Shown piece after piece: positions 34,112-42,992 of a DNA stretch of 64,000 nt. The notes beneath the pieces were generated by a model. It saw only the letters and a program-made list of their open reading frames with translations. It was not told the origin of the DNA and ran no database searches. The position numbers and the translations under genes were made by a program. The stretch's first letter is position 1. Every line of letters starts with the position of its first letter. The stretch is from Flagellimonas_B algarum. Lineage in GTDB: Bacteria; Bacteroidota; Bacteroidia; Flavobacteriales; Flavobacteriaceae. Where the stretch lies: positions 124,001 to 188,000 of the forward strand of contig NZ_JBEVTG010000002.1 in the NCBI RefSeq assembly GCF_040513375.1, read 5' to 3'.

Positions 34112-34546
34112 ATGAGATACCTAATTCCCGTTCTTTTTCTATTAGTTACGATTAGGGTTTCTGCCCAGGCCGTTTTGGACTGGAATGACCTCGAACGCGG
34201 TATTTCATGGGAAGAAGGAAGTGTGGACGCCACTTTCCCAGGCTTTTTACAGGCCGAATATTCTGAGAAGCTTTCGAGTTTGGAAGGAAAGGAAATCTCC
34301 TTGATCGGATATCTGATCGTTCTTGACGGTATACAATCCATTTACATGCTTTCCAAAAACCCGATGGCAAGCTGTTTTTTTTGTGGAAATGGGGGACCGG
34401 AAACCGTATCGGAAGTGTTTTTCGACGAGAAAAATTCCTTTAAAATGGACGACCTGATCATGGTCACCGGAATACTACGATTGAATCGAAACGACCCGTC
34501 TCGTACCTATTACCTTATTGAAAAGGCCAGTGCTTTCGGAAAATGA
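34112..34546 (+). CDS. exported CFFC-motif protein, paralogue of the preceding gene
   Basis: 144 aa, starting on the base after the stop codon of its neighbour. Signal peptide LIPVLFLLVTIRVSAQ; the same domain and the same numbering of the motif: NPMASCFFCGNGGPETVSEV with Cys88 and Cys91, and VTGILRLNRNDPSRTYYLIE. It is a tandem duplicate that has diverged in much of the rest but not in the motif. Two copies, both cotranscribed with the His-rich permease, suggest a heterodimer or two steps of metal transfer (inference). No terminator hairpin with T run was seen after it. Confidence 0.75.
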   Translation: MRYLIPVLFLLVTIRVSAQAVLDWNDLERGISWEEGSVDATFPGFLQAEYSEKLSSLEGKEISLIGYLIVLDGIQSIYMLSKNPMASCFFCGNGGPETVSEVFFDEKNSFKMDDLIMVTGILRLNRNDPSRTYYLIEKASAFGK

Positions 34547-34645
34547 CACGGCTTGGAAGTTGTAGCATAGTTTCCAATTGAGCCTTTCCATCCAACAGCA
34601 TACGAACCCTAACCATCCTAAGAAAAGCATTATTGCCCTTGGGTT

Positions 34646-35224
34646 TTATAGGTTGTCCAAAATGGATACGAAGGAAATTCCCGCCGCAATACCCGAAACG
34701 ATAGCCGTCCAAACACGGAGTTTGACCTTCAAAGCGAACAAAAACACAAAAGACAGGGCGATGATGCCCAGTACGATGAGTAGTTGCCCGATTTCGATGC
34801 CGAGATTAAAGCCCAAAAGGGGCACTATGATATCAGAGGTGCCCATGATCAAAGCTTTGAAATAGTTTGAAAAGTCCATTCCATGGATAAAACCGAAGAA
34901 CAGGGCCATGGCATATTTAGGTGCCATCCTCTTGCTGCTGGTTCCAGTTGTCGGGGAAATAACATTATGTAGGGCCGTGATCAGAATCGTAGCGGGGATC
35001 AAGACTTTGATGATTTTGGAAGGAATGCTAACGACATCCAAGGCCACTAGCGCAAGGGTCACACTATGCCCTATGGTAAAGGCGGTGACCAAAACCAATA
35101 TTTTGCGCCAGGCCCTTAGTTCATAAACCGCACATAAGGCGACCAGGAACAGGATATGGTCATAGCCGGCCAAATTCGAAATATGTTCAAAACCCAGTTT
35201 TAAATAGAACTCAAACGGATGCAT
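34646..35224 (-). CDS. HupE/UreJ-2 family membrane protein
   Basis: 192 aa with about six membrane helices. The family motifs are visible: GFEHISNLAGYDHILFLVAL with conserved HxxxxxDH in the first helix, TAFTIGHSVTLAL and FGFIHGMDFSNYFK, each with His residues within the membrane. HupE and UreJ proteins carry nickel or a similar divalent metal in hydrogenase and urease clusters; neither is present here. With DUF6702 upstream and the His-rich ABC operon facing it, a role in zinc or other metal movement is more likely (inference). It starts one base after DUF6702. Confidence 0.85.
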   Translation of the reverse strand: MHPFEFYLKLGFEHISNLAGYDHILFLVALCAVYELRAWRKILVLVTAFTIGHSVTLALVALDVVSIPSKIIKVLIPATILITALHNVISPTTGTSSKRMAPKYAMALFFGFIHGMDFSNYFKALIMGTSDIIVPLLGFNLGIEIGQLLIVLGIIALSFVFLFALKVKLRVWTAIVSGIAAGISFVSILDNL

Positions 35225-35225
35225 A

Positions 35226-35732
35226 TCAAAATTTCAAATAGTGGACCGCGGTTTTCTTGTTCAGCATCATACTTTTGGAATCACCATGGGCATGTACGTA
35301 AACGATATTGTTTTGATCGAAAAACAAATCAGTGAAAACGGCATTTTTGATTTCCATTGATTTCGGGGGTGTGGCCTGTCGGTATTCGAAATACACCCAT
35401 AGGGCCGTATTTTCACCCTCACCACCCAATTTTTTCCTTTTGATTTTGAGCGGAAGCTTTTGTCCGTTCACCTTGACGTAAAAAAAGCGATCGAGGTACC
35501 TCAGTAGCAAGCGTTCGGCATGCGCTGCTTCGTTGGGTTGGCAAAACGCCAGTTCCTTGCTTTCCGGATCGAATACCAAGGCTTCGTTAACGTCAGTTAA
35601 AAACAACTTGAGATTAATGGTAACTAGCTGTTTTGTAGGGACATATTCAATCTCACATAAAGACAAACGCAAGGGGTGTGCCGTTGCGTAGATGCTGCAC
35701 AACAGCGCTAAATATGTGAGAAGGATCCGCAA
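35226..35732 (-). CDS. exported DUF6702-like protein
   Basis: 168 aa. The signal peptide MRILLTYLALLCSIYATA starts at a TTG codon; no ATG in frame upstream fits. The mature protein begins with HPLRLSLCEIEY, the typical HP(L/I)H-like start of this family after cleavage, and is beta-rich (QLVTINLKLFLTDVNEAL; VYVHAHGDSKSMML near the end with two His). I recall DUF6702 proteins next to HupE in many Bacteroidota, so the pair is a functional unit, possibly in metal supply. Gene lies 22 bases behind the M19 dipeptidase and may be read with it. Confidence 0.78.
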   Translation of the reverse strand: MRILLTYLALLCSIYATAHPLRLSLCEIEYVPTKQLVTINLKLFLTDVNEALVFDPESKELAFCQPNEAAHAERLLLRYLDRFFYVKVNGQKLPLKIKRKKLGGEGENTALWVYFEYRQATPPKSMEIKNAVFTDLFFDQNNIVYVHAHGDSKSMMLNKKTAVHYLKF

Positions 35733-35754
35733 GCTCTTTTTTGATTTATTGGGA

Positions 35755-37023
35755 TTAGGAAGCGGATTCCTTGGCGATAGCCTGTACTTCCTTGAATACC
35801 CGGATCAGGTTACCGCCCCATATTTTTTCGATTTCAGCTTCGGTATACCCGCGACGTACCAATTCGATGGTGATGTTCATAACTTCACTGGCATCGAAGA
35901 TCCCTTCAATACCGCCGCCGCCATCAAAATCGCAGCCTATGCCCACATGATCGATGCCCGCAACCGATACGATATGGTCGATATGGTCAACGACGTGTGT
36001 GACCGTAGCCGGTGGTTCTGGAAACTTCTCATTGATTTCATTAAATGACTTACGCAAGGCTTGGCGTTCCTCATCGGTCATTTCAGAAATCGGTTTCATG
36101 GAGGCCCGCAATTCGGCAATTGCGGAATCCCTTGCCGCGTTAGGTGGCGCCGTCCTCAGATAGTCGGCCAACATGGTCAGCTGTACGACTCCGCCATTGT
36201 CGGCCATTAATTTCAGCATTTCATCGGTCATATTCCGCTGGTGATCAGTGACGGCCCTAGCATTGGAATGACTGGCGATGATCGGGGCTTTCGATAAGGC
36301 TACGGCATCATAGAAGACACTGTCGTTTCCGTGCGAGACATCCACCATGATGCCCAAACGGTTCATTTCAGCCACGACTTCAGCACCGAAAGTACTGATA
36401 CCCCCGTGCTCGGGACCATTCGGGTCGGTAGCGGAATCTGCGATATCGTTATTCGAGGAGTGTACCAAGGTGATGTAACGTACCCCTTTGTTGAAATAGG
36501 TTTCGATATTGCTTAAGTCGTTTCCGATCGGATATCCATTTTCGATGCCGATGTAGATCGCACGTTTTCCTTCTTTTTCTAGGGTATAAGCGTCTTCGGG
36601 ATTGAGTGCCAAACCGACCACATCGGAATTTCGTTCCGTTGAGGCGATGACCGAATCGATCATCTGTAGGCAAAGGGCCTTTGCCCGACCATGGCCATCA
36701 TCATCACGGATATCCTGTGCCACGAAGGCCGCGAAGAAAATAGCGTCCAAATCCCCTTCCTTCATTCTGGGATAATCCACCTTGGATCCGGTTTCCTTGG
36801 GGTCGTGCCGTTCTGCCATATCGAAACCGGGTTCGATCATTCGAAGTGGCGTATCGGCATGGGTATCGAGGGTGAGCACGCGTTTGTGGATTTCCAGTGC
36901 GCGTTGTACCAGTTGCTCTTCCGTTTCCGTTTCGGCTTCGGCAGCGGCTTTGTTGTCTTTACAAGAACTGATCGCCACGATGGCAAGGATCGGGAGTATG
37001 GTGGTTAGGATGGACTTTCGCAT
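35755..37023 (-). CDS. membrane dipeptidase, family M19 (lipoprotein)
   Basis: 422 aa. The N-terminus (ILTTILPILAIVAISSCKDN) has a lipobox ending at Cys, so the enzyme is lipid-anchored outside the cytoplasm. M19 (renal dipeptidase) metal ligands are all in place: LTLDTHADTP (HxD), IGIENGYPIG (Glu), DVSHGND (His), SHSNARAV (His) and IGCDFDGG (Asp). The family cleaves L,L and L,D dipeptides, including Cys-Gly. With gamma-glutamyltransferase, YfcC and an M20 deacylase in the same direction upstream, a place in gamma-glutamyl peptide or murein peptide salvage is likely. Confidence 0.92.
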   Translation of the reverse strand: MRKSILTTILPILAIVAISSCKDNKAAAEAETETEEQLVQRALEIHKRVLTLDTHADTPLRMIEPGFDMAERHDPKETGSKVDYPRMKEGDLDAIFFAAFVAQDIRDDDGHGRAKALCLQMIDSVIASTERNSDVVGLALNPEDAYTLEKEGKRAIYIGIENGYPIGNDLSNIETYFNKGVRYITLVHSSNNDIADSATDPNGPEHGGISTFGAEVVAEMNRLGIMVDVSHGNDSVFYDAVALSKAPIIASHSNARAVTDHQRNMTDEMLKLMADNGGVVQLTMLADYLRTAPPNAARDSAIAELRASMKPISEMTDEERQALRKSFNEINEKFPEPPATVTHVVDHIDHIVSVAGIDHVGIGCDFDGGGGIEGIFDASEVMNITIELVRRGYTEAEIEKIWGGNLIRVFKEVQAIAKESAS

Positions 37024-37077
37024 TGGTTTTGATTTATTATTGTTGTAGTTAAAGATACGATAAAAGACCGCCGAAGA

Positions 37078-38247
37078 TCAAGAAAAGGATGTTGATGAAA
37101 GTTCGGAGACCAGCACTTGTAACATTTGGGTCCCTTTGGTCAATTGTTCCTTGTCGATAAATTCGTCAGCACGGTGGGCTTGGGCAATGGAACCGGGTCC
37201 GCAAATAGCCGATTGAAAGCCTTCGTTTGCAAATTGCCCTGCCTCTGCGGCATAGGATACCGTATCCCAGTTCGAATTCCCTGTAATACGTTGTATGAGT
37301 TCGACCACGTCATCATCTTCCTTGGTATCCAAATGGGGAACCGGTGGGTGGTTTTCAACGGTTTTGATTTCAAAACCGGGAAATACCTTACGCAACTCCT
37401 GCTCGCGTTCCCTACAGAAGGTTTCGAATTCCGAAACGATGCCATGGATGTCGTCCATGGGAATGGTTCGAAGGTCCCAGTAAAAGTGGGCTTTATCGGC
37501 AATGACATTTGGGGCTATCCCTCCATTCACCAAACCGATATGGATGGAAGAGTGGGGGGGATGGAAGCGTTCATCGATACGCCCTTCGGCGATAAGGCTG
37601 TTCATTTTTTCTTCCAGCCAGAGAATCAATCGCATGGCCTCATGGATGGCACTGACCTCTTGCTTGATGCGACTGCTGTGGCCAGCGGAACCATTCACAT
37701 AGGTCTCCAGGATGTAAATCCCCTTTTGGCCCACGATAGGCTCCATCATCGACGGCTCACCGATTATGGCGTATTTCGGTGTTTCCGTATAGTACGCATT
37801 AATGTCCCGTGCAAGTTCAGGTGCGGCCAAACAGCCGATTTCCTCATCGTACGAAAAGGCGAAGTAAATCGGTTTTTGAAGGTCGGCTTTGACCATATCA
37901 GGTAAAACCGCTAAACAGCAGGCCAAGAACCCTTTCATATCACAGGAACCCCGGCCATACAATTTACCATCCCCCTTATCGGTCAGAACAAAGGGGTCCG
38001 TGCTCCATTCCTGGCCTTCGACAGGTACTACATCCATATGTCCGGAAAGGATTACCCCGCCATCCACGGCAGGTCCGATACGGCAATGCAAGGAGGCTTT
38101 GGTCCCTTCTTCATTGGGTACCAAATGGACTTCGATCCCTAGGGCTTCGATTTCGGATTTGATCCAATTCAGGATACTTAGATTGCTTTGCCCACCCAAG
38201 ACGGGAAAAGACACCAATTTTGCGAGAATAGCTTCTACATGCATCAT
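37078..38247 (-). CDS. argE: acetylornithine deacetylase-like M20 metallopeptidase
   Basis: 389 aa, the size of E. coli ArgE (383). The two-metal centre is complete: LSGHMDVVPVEGQEW (His, Asp), YGRGSCDMKGFLACC, DEEIGCLA (Glu-Glu), GEPSMMEPIVGQKG and the late His AQAHRADEF. ArgE removes the acetyl group from N-acetylornithine in arginine synthesis. Other arg genes are not in the window and Flavobacteria often use a succinyl pathway, so a more general N-acyl-amino-acid deacylase for salvage is a fair alternative. It starts two bases behind the YfcC transporter gene, so transporter and enzyme are linked. ATG pair at 38247/38244; I use the first. Confidence 0.82.
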   Translation of the reverse strand: MMHVEAILAKLVSFPVLGGQSNLSILNWIKSEIEALGIEVHLVPNEEGTKASLHCRIGPAVDGGVILSGHMDVVPVEGQEWSTDPFVLTDKGDGKLYGRGSCDMKGFLACCLAVLPDMVKADLQKPIYFAFSYDEEIGCLAAPELARDINAYYTETPKYAIIGEPSMMEPIVGQKGIYILETYVNGSAGHSSRIKQEVSAIHEAMRLILWLEEKMNSLIAEGRIDERFHPPHSSIHIGLVNGGIAPNVIADKAHFYWDLRTIPMDDIHGIVSEFETFCREREQELRKVFPGFEIKTVENHPPVPHLDTKEDDDVVELIQRITGNSNWDTVSYAAEAGQFANEGFQSAICGPGSIAQAHRADEFIDKEQLTKGTQMLQVLVSELSSTSFS

Positions 38248-38249
38248 GA

Positions 38250-39644
38250 TTAGCTGTAATTTATGGTTACTGCTACGATCAAGGCCAAAAAGGCCAAGGC
38301 GAGCAAACCGATCAATACCGGAAATATAAAACGGATCCAACGATCAATAGGGACACGACACATGCCCAACATGGCAATGAGTCCCCCAAGGGTGGGATTG
38401 ACCAGATTCGACAGGCCATCCCCGATCTGAAAGGCCAAGATGGTAATCTGCCGTGTCAATCCAAGGGTTTCACCCAATGGCAGCATTACGGGTAGTGTCG
38501 CCAAGGCCTGTCCGCTGCCCGATGGAATGAAAAAGTTGATGATGGATTGCGAAATCGACATGCTGATGGCGGAAGCGTACAAAGGAAGCCCCTCCAAGAC
38601 CGAAGCGAGTTGGTACGAAATCGTATCCCCGATATTCCCCATTTCCATCAGCACTTTGATCGAGGTGGCAAAGCCTACCATAAACGCCCCAGGAGCAGCC
38701 AAGCCTACGGCTTTCAATAAGGTTTCACTCATGGTCGTGGCGCTCATCCTGGAAACCAGACCGCAAAGCAAGGCCACCATTAAAAAGAGGGCCGAGAGTT
38801 CGTTGATATACCAGTGTAGATTGAATACCCCGTATAGGATGACTAGGAGCCCAATCAAAAAAATACCGATAACCATCCAGTTATTTCGACTTAACCCATA
38901 GTCGCTTATGGATTTGGAAAGGGCCAAATTGTCGGTATTCAACCCTTTGCCCAAACTCTTTTCGGGATCTGTCGTGATTTTTTTAAAATAGCGCACATTG
39001 TAAAAGGCCATAATGCATAAAGCCAAAAAACAGAGTGTTGATCGTAGGGCCGCCCCTGAAAACATGGGTAGCTCGGCTAATTTATGACCAGTACCGACCG
39101 TGTAGGCGTTAATCGGCGATAGGCCGAAGCCAATAGTCATGGCGCCCACTGAAATGCCGGCGGCAAGTACCAGGTCTCCACCCAGTGCCAAACTCAAAAC
39201 CGCGGCGATCGGTACCATGGCGATATTGTTCTCATAACCAACGGCTACCCCGAGCAAGCCATAGATAAAAGTCATAATGACAATGATCAAATACTTTCGT
39301 TCTTGCCCTAATTTTTTAACCAAGGTACCCACCGCATTTTCAACGGCCTTTGATTTTTCCATAAACCCGAACATGATGCCCCCGGCCAGAACGATAAAGA
39401 TGATTTCAGCGGCGGCCTTGAAACCAAGGGGAATGGCCTTGAACATATCCAAAAGACCGATAGGGGTAGCGGGTATGGTTTCATAGGAATTAGGCACCAC
39501 TACATTCCTTCCGTCTACCAAAACCCGTTCATAGATACCTGCGGGAAGGATATACGTCAAAACGGATACCAAAACGATGATACCAAAGAGCATGGTAATG
39601 GCATGGGGGATTCGTTCAAAAAGTGAGGTGTGTTTGGACTTCAA
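38250..39644 (-). CDS. YfcC-family transporter (C4-dicarboxylate/arginine-ornithine type permease)
   Basis: 464 aa with about twelve membrane helices and typical YfcC parts: SVLTYILPAGIYERVLVDGR, a re-entrant GFGLSPINAYTVGTGHKLAEL, and the hairpin INFFIPSGSGQALATLPVML with the Ser/Gly-rich site near the C-terminus. This DASS/UIT-like family takes up small acids; members near amino-acid enzymes have been called arginine/ornithine antiporters or peptide carriers. The start is TTG (MKSKHTSLF); the next Met lies inside the first helix. Two bases upstream of the M20 gene, 65 bases behind ggt. Confidence 0.85.
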   Translation of the reverse strand: MKSKHTSLFERIPHAITMLFGIIVLVSVLTYILPAGIYERVLVDGRNVVVPNSYETIPATPIGLLDMFKAIPLGFKAAAEIIFIVLAGGIMFGFMEKSKAVENAVGTLVKKLGQERKYLIIVIMTFIYGLLGVAVGYENNIAMVPIAAVLSLALGGDLVLAAGISVGAMTIGFGLSPINAYTVGTGHKLAELPMFSGAALRSTLCFLALCIMAFYNVRYFKKITTDPEKSLGKGLNTDNLALSKSISDYGLSRNNWMVIGIFLIGLLVILYGVFNLHWYINELSALFLMVALLCGLVSRMSATTMSETLLKAVGLAAPGAFMVGFATSIKVLMEMGNIGDTISYQLASVLEGLPLYASAISMSISQSIINFFIPSGSGQALATLPVMLPLGETLGLTRQITILAFQIGDGLSNLVNPTLGGLIAMLGMCRVPIDRWIRFIFPVLIGLLALAFLALIVAVTINYS

Positions 39645-39709
39645 CTCGCTATGTGGAATTTTGATCGGAAGTTACTATTTTATTTTAGGGATGAATTGTT
39701 TCAATTCAA

Positions 39710-41407
39710 TCAATATCCAGCCGCCTGACCGTCTTTGCGACTTTCAGAAGCACCGTGGTATACTTTGTTTTCATCGTCCCAAAGAATGGCTTGGTATCCC
39801 CCATAAATTCCCCTAGCCGTGCCGATGCGATGGCCTTTGTCCATCAAGCCACGTAGGGTGGAGTATGGAATGCCTGATTCGGTTCGGATGAGCCCTGTAT
39901 TTTCCGTCGTACGTCCCATCGGACTAGCTCCACCAGTATGGTCCCATCGCGGGGCATCACCCGCTTCTTGGATGTTCATGCCGAAGTCGACCAGGTTCAT
40001 GACGATTTGCGTGTGTCCCATCGGTTGGAAATCACCTCCCATTACCCCAAAACTGACAAAGGGCTTTCCGTCTTTGGTAACAAAGGCAGGAATGATGGTA
40101 TGAAACGGTCTCTTCTTGGGTTCATAGGTGTTCGCTTGACCGCGTTTCAGGCTGAAAAGCTCTCCGCGATCCTGCAACATAAAGCCCAATTTCGGTGGTG
40201 CCATTCCGGACCCCATGCCGCGATAATTGCTTTGTATCAAGGATATCATGGTTCCTTCTTTGTCGGCCACGGTCATATAGATGGTTTCCCCGGCAGAAAT
40301 CGCTCCGGCCGAATAGGTACCGGCACGTTCACCGATCAATTCCCTTCGTTTTGCCGAATACGCATCGGATAACAGTTCTTCGACCGGCACATCGAAAAAG
40401 TCCATATCGGCGTAGTATTTGGCCCGATCCTCGAAGGCCAACTTTTTGGCTTCCGTGAACAAATGCAAGTGTTCGGCGCTGCCGAAATCAATGTTTGAAA
40501 AATCATATCCCTCTAGGATTTGTAGCATTTGCAGGGCCGCTATACCTTGACCATTGGGTGGTAATTCCCAAACATCATAACCCCGGTAGTTGATCGAAAC
40601 GGGTTCGACCCATTCCGATTTGTGATCGGCGAGATCCTCGGCCGATAAAAACCCACCTTGCTCCTTGATGAAGTCACCGATTACTTTGGCGATTTCCCCC
40701 TTATAAAAGGCATCACGACCGCCCTGGGCGATTTTTTTGTAGGTATTGGCGAGGTAGGGGTTTTTATAGATTTCACCCTCATTAGGAAGTTTGCCTCCGT
40801 TTTGGGTCTTGTAGGTGTCTTCTATATTCGGAAAGCCCTTTGATTCAAAAAAGGGAACCGTACGTTGTATGTACCAAGCGATCAATTCAGTCAACGGAAA
40901 GCCTGTTTCTGCGTAGTTTATGGCAGGGGCTAGGATATCGGTCATGGGTTTCGACCCGAATTTGCCATGGAGCTCGAACCAACCGTCAACGGCACCCGGA
41001 ACACTGACCGGTAGCGGTCCGTGCGATGGGATCTTAGACATTCCGGCATCCTCGAAATATGATAATTCCAAGTCTTGCGGTGAACGACCACTGGCATTTA
41101 ACCCATATAATTTTTGCGATTTGGCATCCCAAACAATAGCGAACAGGTCTCCACCGATTCCACAGCCGGTTGGCTCCATCAACCCAAGTGCTGCATTCGC
41201 CGCAATGGCCGCATCTATGGCGTTCCCCCCATTTTTCAGCATTTCCAATCCGATTTGGGTGGCCAAGGGATGACTGGTGGCTACCATACCGTTTTGCCCT
41301 AAGACAACGGAACGGGTGGCGAAAGCTTCACCGGTAATCCGATCTTGGGCCAAGGTCGAGGTGGTTAGTAAAATAAGGCAGGCTAGGAGTCGTAAACGGG
41401 TATTCAT
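39710..41407 (-). CDS. ggt: gamma-glutamyltransferase (exported)
   Basis: 565 aa. Signal peptide LLACLILLTTSTLA. The Ntn-hydrolase precursor pattern is present, with Thr375 in GETIYMTVADKEGTMISLIQ as the likely autocatalytic cleavage site and nucleophile of the small subunit; AIDAAIAANAALGLMEP and GGDFQPMGHTQIVMN are family blocks. It transfers or hydrolyses gamma-glutamyl groups from glutathione and other gamma-glutamyl peptides in the periplasm. An ATG three codons up (41416) is possible. Minus-strand TACCTTGG (41428-41435) may be its -7 element. First gene of the peptide-salvage group; diverges from the NlpC/P60 gene. Confidence 0.92.
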   Translation of the reverse strand: MNTRLRLLACLILLTTSTLAQDRITGEAFATRSVVLGQNGMVATSHPLATQIGLEMLKNGGNAIDAAIAANAALGLMEPTGCGIGGDLFAIVWDAKSQKLYGLNASGRSPQDLELSYFEDAGMSKIPSHGPLPVSVPGAVDGWFELHGKFGSKPMTDILAPAINYAETGFPLTELIAWYIQRTVPFFESKGFPNIEDTYKTQNGGKLPNEGEIYKNPYLANTYKKIAQGGRDAFYKGEIAKVIGDFIKEQGGFLSAEDLADHKSEWVEPVSINYRGYDVWELPPNGQGIAALQMLQILEGYDFSNIDFGSAEHLHLFTEAKKLAFEDRAKYYADMDFFDVPVEELLSDAYSAKRRELIGERAGTYSAGAISAGETIYMTVADKEGTMISLIQSNYRGMGSGMAPPKLGFMLQDRGELFSLKRGQANTYEPKKRPFHTIIPAFVTKDGKPFVSFGVMGGDFQPMGHTQIVMNLVDFGMNIQEAGDAPRWDHTGGASPMGRTTENTGLIRTESGIPYSTLRGLMDKGHRIGTARGIYGGYQAILWDDENKVYHGASESRKDGQAAGY

Positions 41408-41545
41408 AGTTTGCATTTTAACGGTACCCAAGGTACGAAATTTGTTAGGGGTTCGTGAACGCTGCCCGTTATGATGATATTCACCCAAAGAAATTTGAAA
41501 TGTGGACTTTTAACCCTAATTTCATTCGCAAACCCACTTTAACGA

Positions 41546-42934
41546 ATGAAATTGAAAGCATGGTTTTTCAGTCTGTTTCTCAGCGTGCTCTTCTTCTCTT
41601 GTGGCCAAGGGGTATCGGAGGCAATATCCATTGAAATCGAAACCTTCACCCCCGGGGAGTTGGTCTATCCGGAAGACCTCGTTCCCATCCCGGATGGGGA
41701 GCGCGAGGAGTTCCTCAAAAACTTTTTCGTCCCCTGGGACCAGGAGGCGGAACGTCTGGTGTCAGCACTTGATTCCTTTCCGGGAAAGGACATGGGTTAT
41801 TTGGAAAAGTATCGCACCGACTCGGGTTGGTATGGGGAAAACAAAAAAACCCATGACCCGTCGCAACGGGAAGCACTCGTTGAAAATAGCGATACCGCAA
41901 CATTTCCGAATTTTTTGCACAAGGGCATCGTTTACTCCCACACCGATCTACGCAGGATTCCATCAGAACGCCCGGGTTTCGATACCTATGGAAAAGCCGG
42001 CGAAGGATTTCCTTTTGATTATTTTCAGGAAACCAACCTATGGGCAAATACCCCCTTGCAACTGTTGCACCGCACCAAAGACGGACAATGGTGTTATGTC
42101 ATCAGTCCGTACTACAAGGGATGGGTCCCTATGAAGGCTATCGGCATCGTCGATCAACATTTTCGACAAGAATGGAAAACAGGGTCATATGCCATGCCGG
42201 TAAGCGATCAGATCGACCTTCTCGATACGGATTCGTTTTATGCCTTAGAAGCCAAAATGGGAATGGTATTGCCCTTTCGCCCCTCTAAAAATCCGAATAC
42301 GGTCAAAGCCTTTTATGTCAACACCGATGCCGATCAAACCGCCGTTAAGCTAGAGGCCGAAGTCGAAAAGAAACATCTTGCATTTGACGGTTATGGATTT
42401 GATGCTGATCATTTGAAAGTTTTGATATCGGATTTGGAAGGGAAACCCTATGGTTGGGGCGGTAATCTTCAGAATAGGGATTGTTCATCGATGATCCGCG
42501 ACCTTATGGCTACTTTTATGGTCTGGTTGCCCCGCGATTCCAAAGACCAGATCGAGGTAGGCAAGCGACATGAGTTGACGGGATCCATTTCCGAGAAAAT
42601 CGAGATCATCAAAGCACATGGCATCCCATTTCGTACTATTTTAAGGAAAAAGGGACATAACATGCTCTATGTGGGCGAAGCGCCCAATGGAGACCCCTTG
42701 ATATTCCATGCGATTTGGGGCCTGAAGACTTCCTACGATGACCAGGAATTGGGTGTCAAATTAGGCCAGTATCCAATCGAAGGCTTACACCTTACCGAAG
42801 ATGGTAAGCTGAATGGCCGCCATATCATCGGAAAAGCCGTAATCACCTCGGTCAATGCCGGAGCGGGCTATCCAGGAATTACCGTACCCCTGGTTGAGGA
42901 AATCTACGCCATGACGACGATTCTTGAAGAATAA
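41546..42934 (+). CDS. SH3/NlpC-P60 family peptidase, lipoprotein
   Basis: 462 aa. Lipobox LFLSVLFFSCGQG. An N-terminal helical region and SH3-like beta parts (TNLWANTPLQLLHRTKDGQW, CYVISPYYKGWVPMKAIG) precede the catalytic domain with Cys313 in NRDCSSMIRD, His in KKGHNMLYVG and a third polar residue (FHAIW). This three-domain plan is that of gamma-D-glutamyl-L-diamino acid endopeptidases (YkfC-like), which cut murein peptides after D-Glu. Facing ggt, which also acts on gamma-glutamyl bonds, it may act in the recycling of cell-wall peptides (inference). It diverges from ggt and ends before a terminator that serves the opposite strand. Confidence 0.87.
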   Translation: MKLKAWFFSLFLSVLFFSCGQGVSEAISIEIETFTPGELVYPEDLVPIPDGEREEFLKNFFVPWDQEAERLVSALDSFPGKDMGYLEKYRTDSGWYGENKKTHDPSQREALVENSDTATFPNFLHKGIVYSHTDLRRIPSERPGFDTYGKAGEGFPFDYFQETNLWANTPLQLLHRTKDGQWCYVISPYYKGWVPMKAIGIVDQHFRQEWKTGSYAMPVSDQIDLLDTDSFYALEAKMGMVLPFRPSKNPNTVKAFYVNTDADQTAVKLEAEVEKKHLAFDGYGFDADHLKVLISDLEGKPYGWGGNLQNRDCSSMIRDLMATFMVWLPRDSKDQIEVGKRHELTGSISEKIEIIKAHGIPFRTILRKKGHNMLYVGEAPNGDPLIFHAIWGLKTSYDDQELGVKLGQYPIEGLHLTEDGKLNGRHIIGKAVITSVNAGAGYPGITVPLVEEIYAMTTILEE

Positions 42935-42938
42935 CACC

Positions 42939-42966
42939 AAAAAAAAGGGACGGTAAAACCGCCCCT
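42939..42966 (-). terminator. intrinsic terminator of the TonB receptor operon
   Basis: On the minus strand AGGGGCGGT and ACCGTCCCT pair (one G-U) over a TTT loop and are followed by eight T. It closes the operon of the lipoprotein and TonB receptor genes; on the plus strand an A-C mismatch weakens it. Confidence 0.85.
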
Positions 42967-42992
42967 GTTGGTAAAGTATGTATGGCTTATGC

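Noticed and set aside
37126..37905. 259-codon plus-strand frame opposite the M20 deacylase gene
   Set aside because: The minus-strand protein has a complete M20 active site over the same bases; the plus frame shows no family features and is a shadow.
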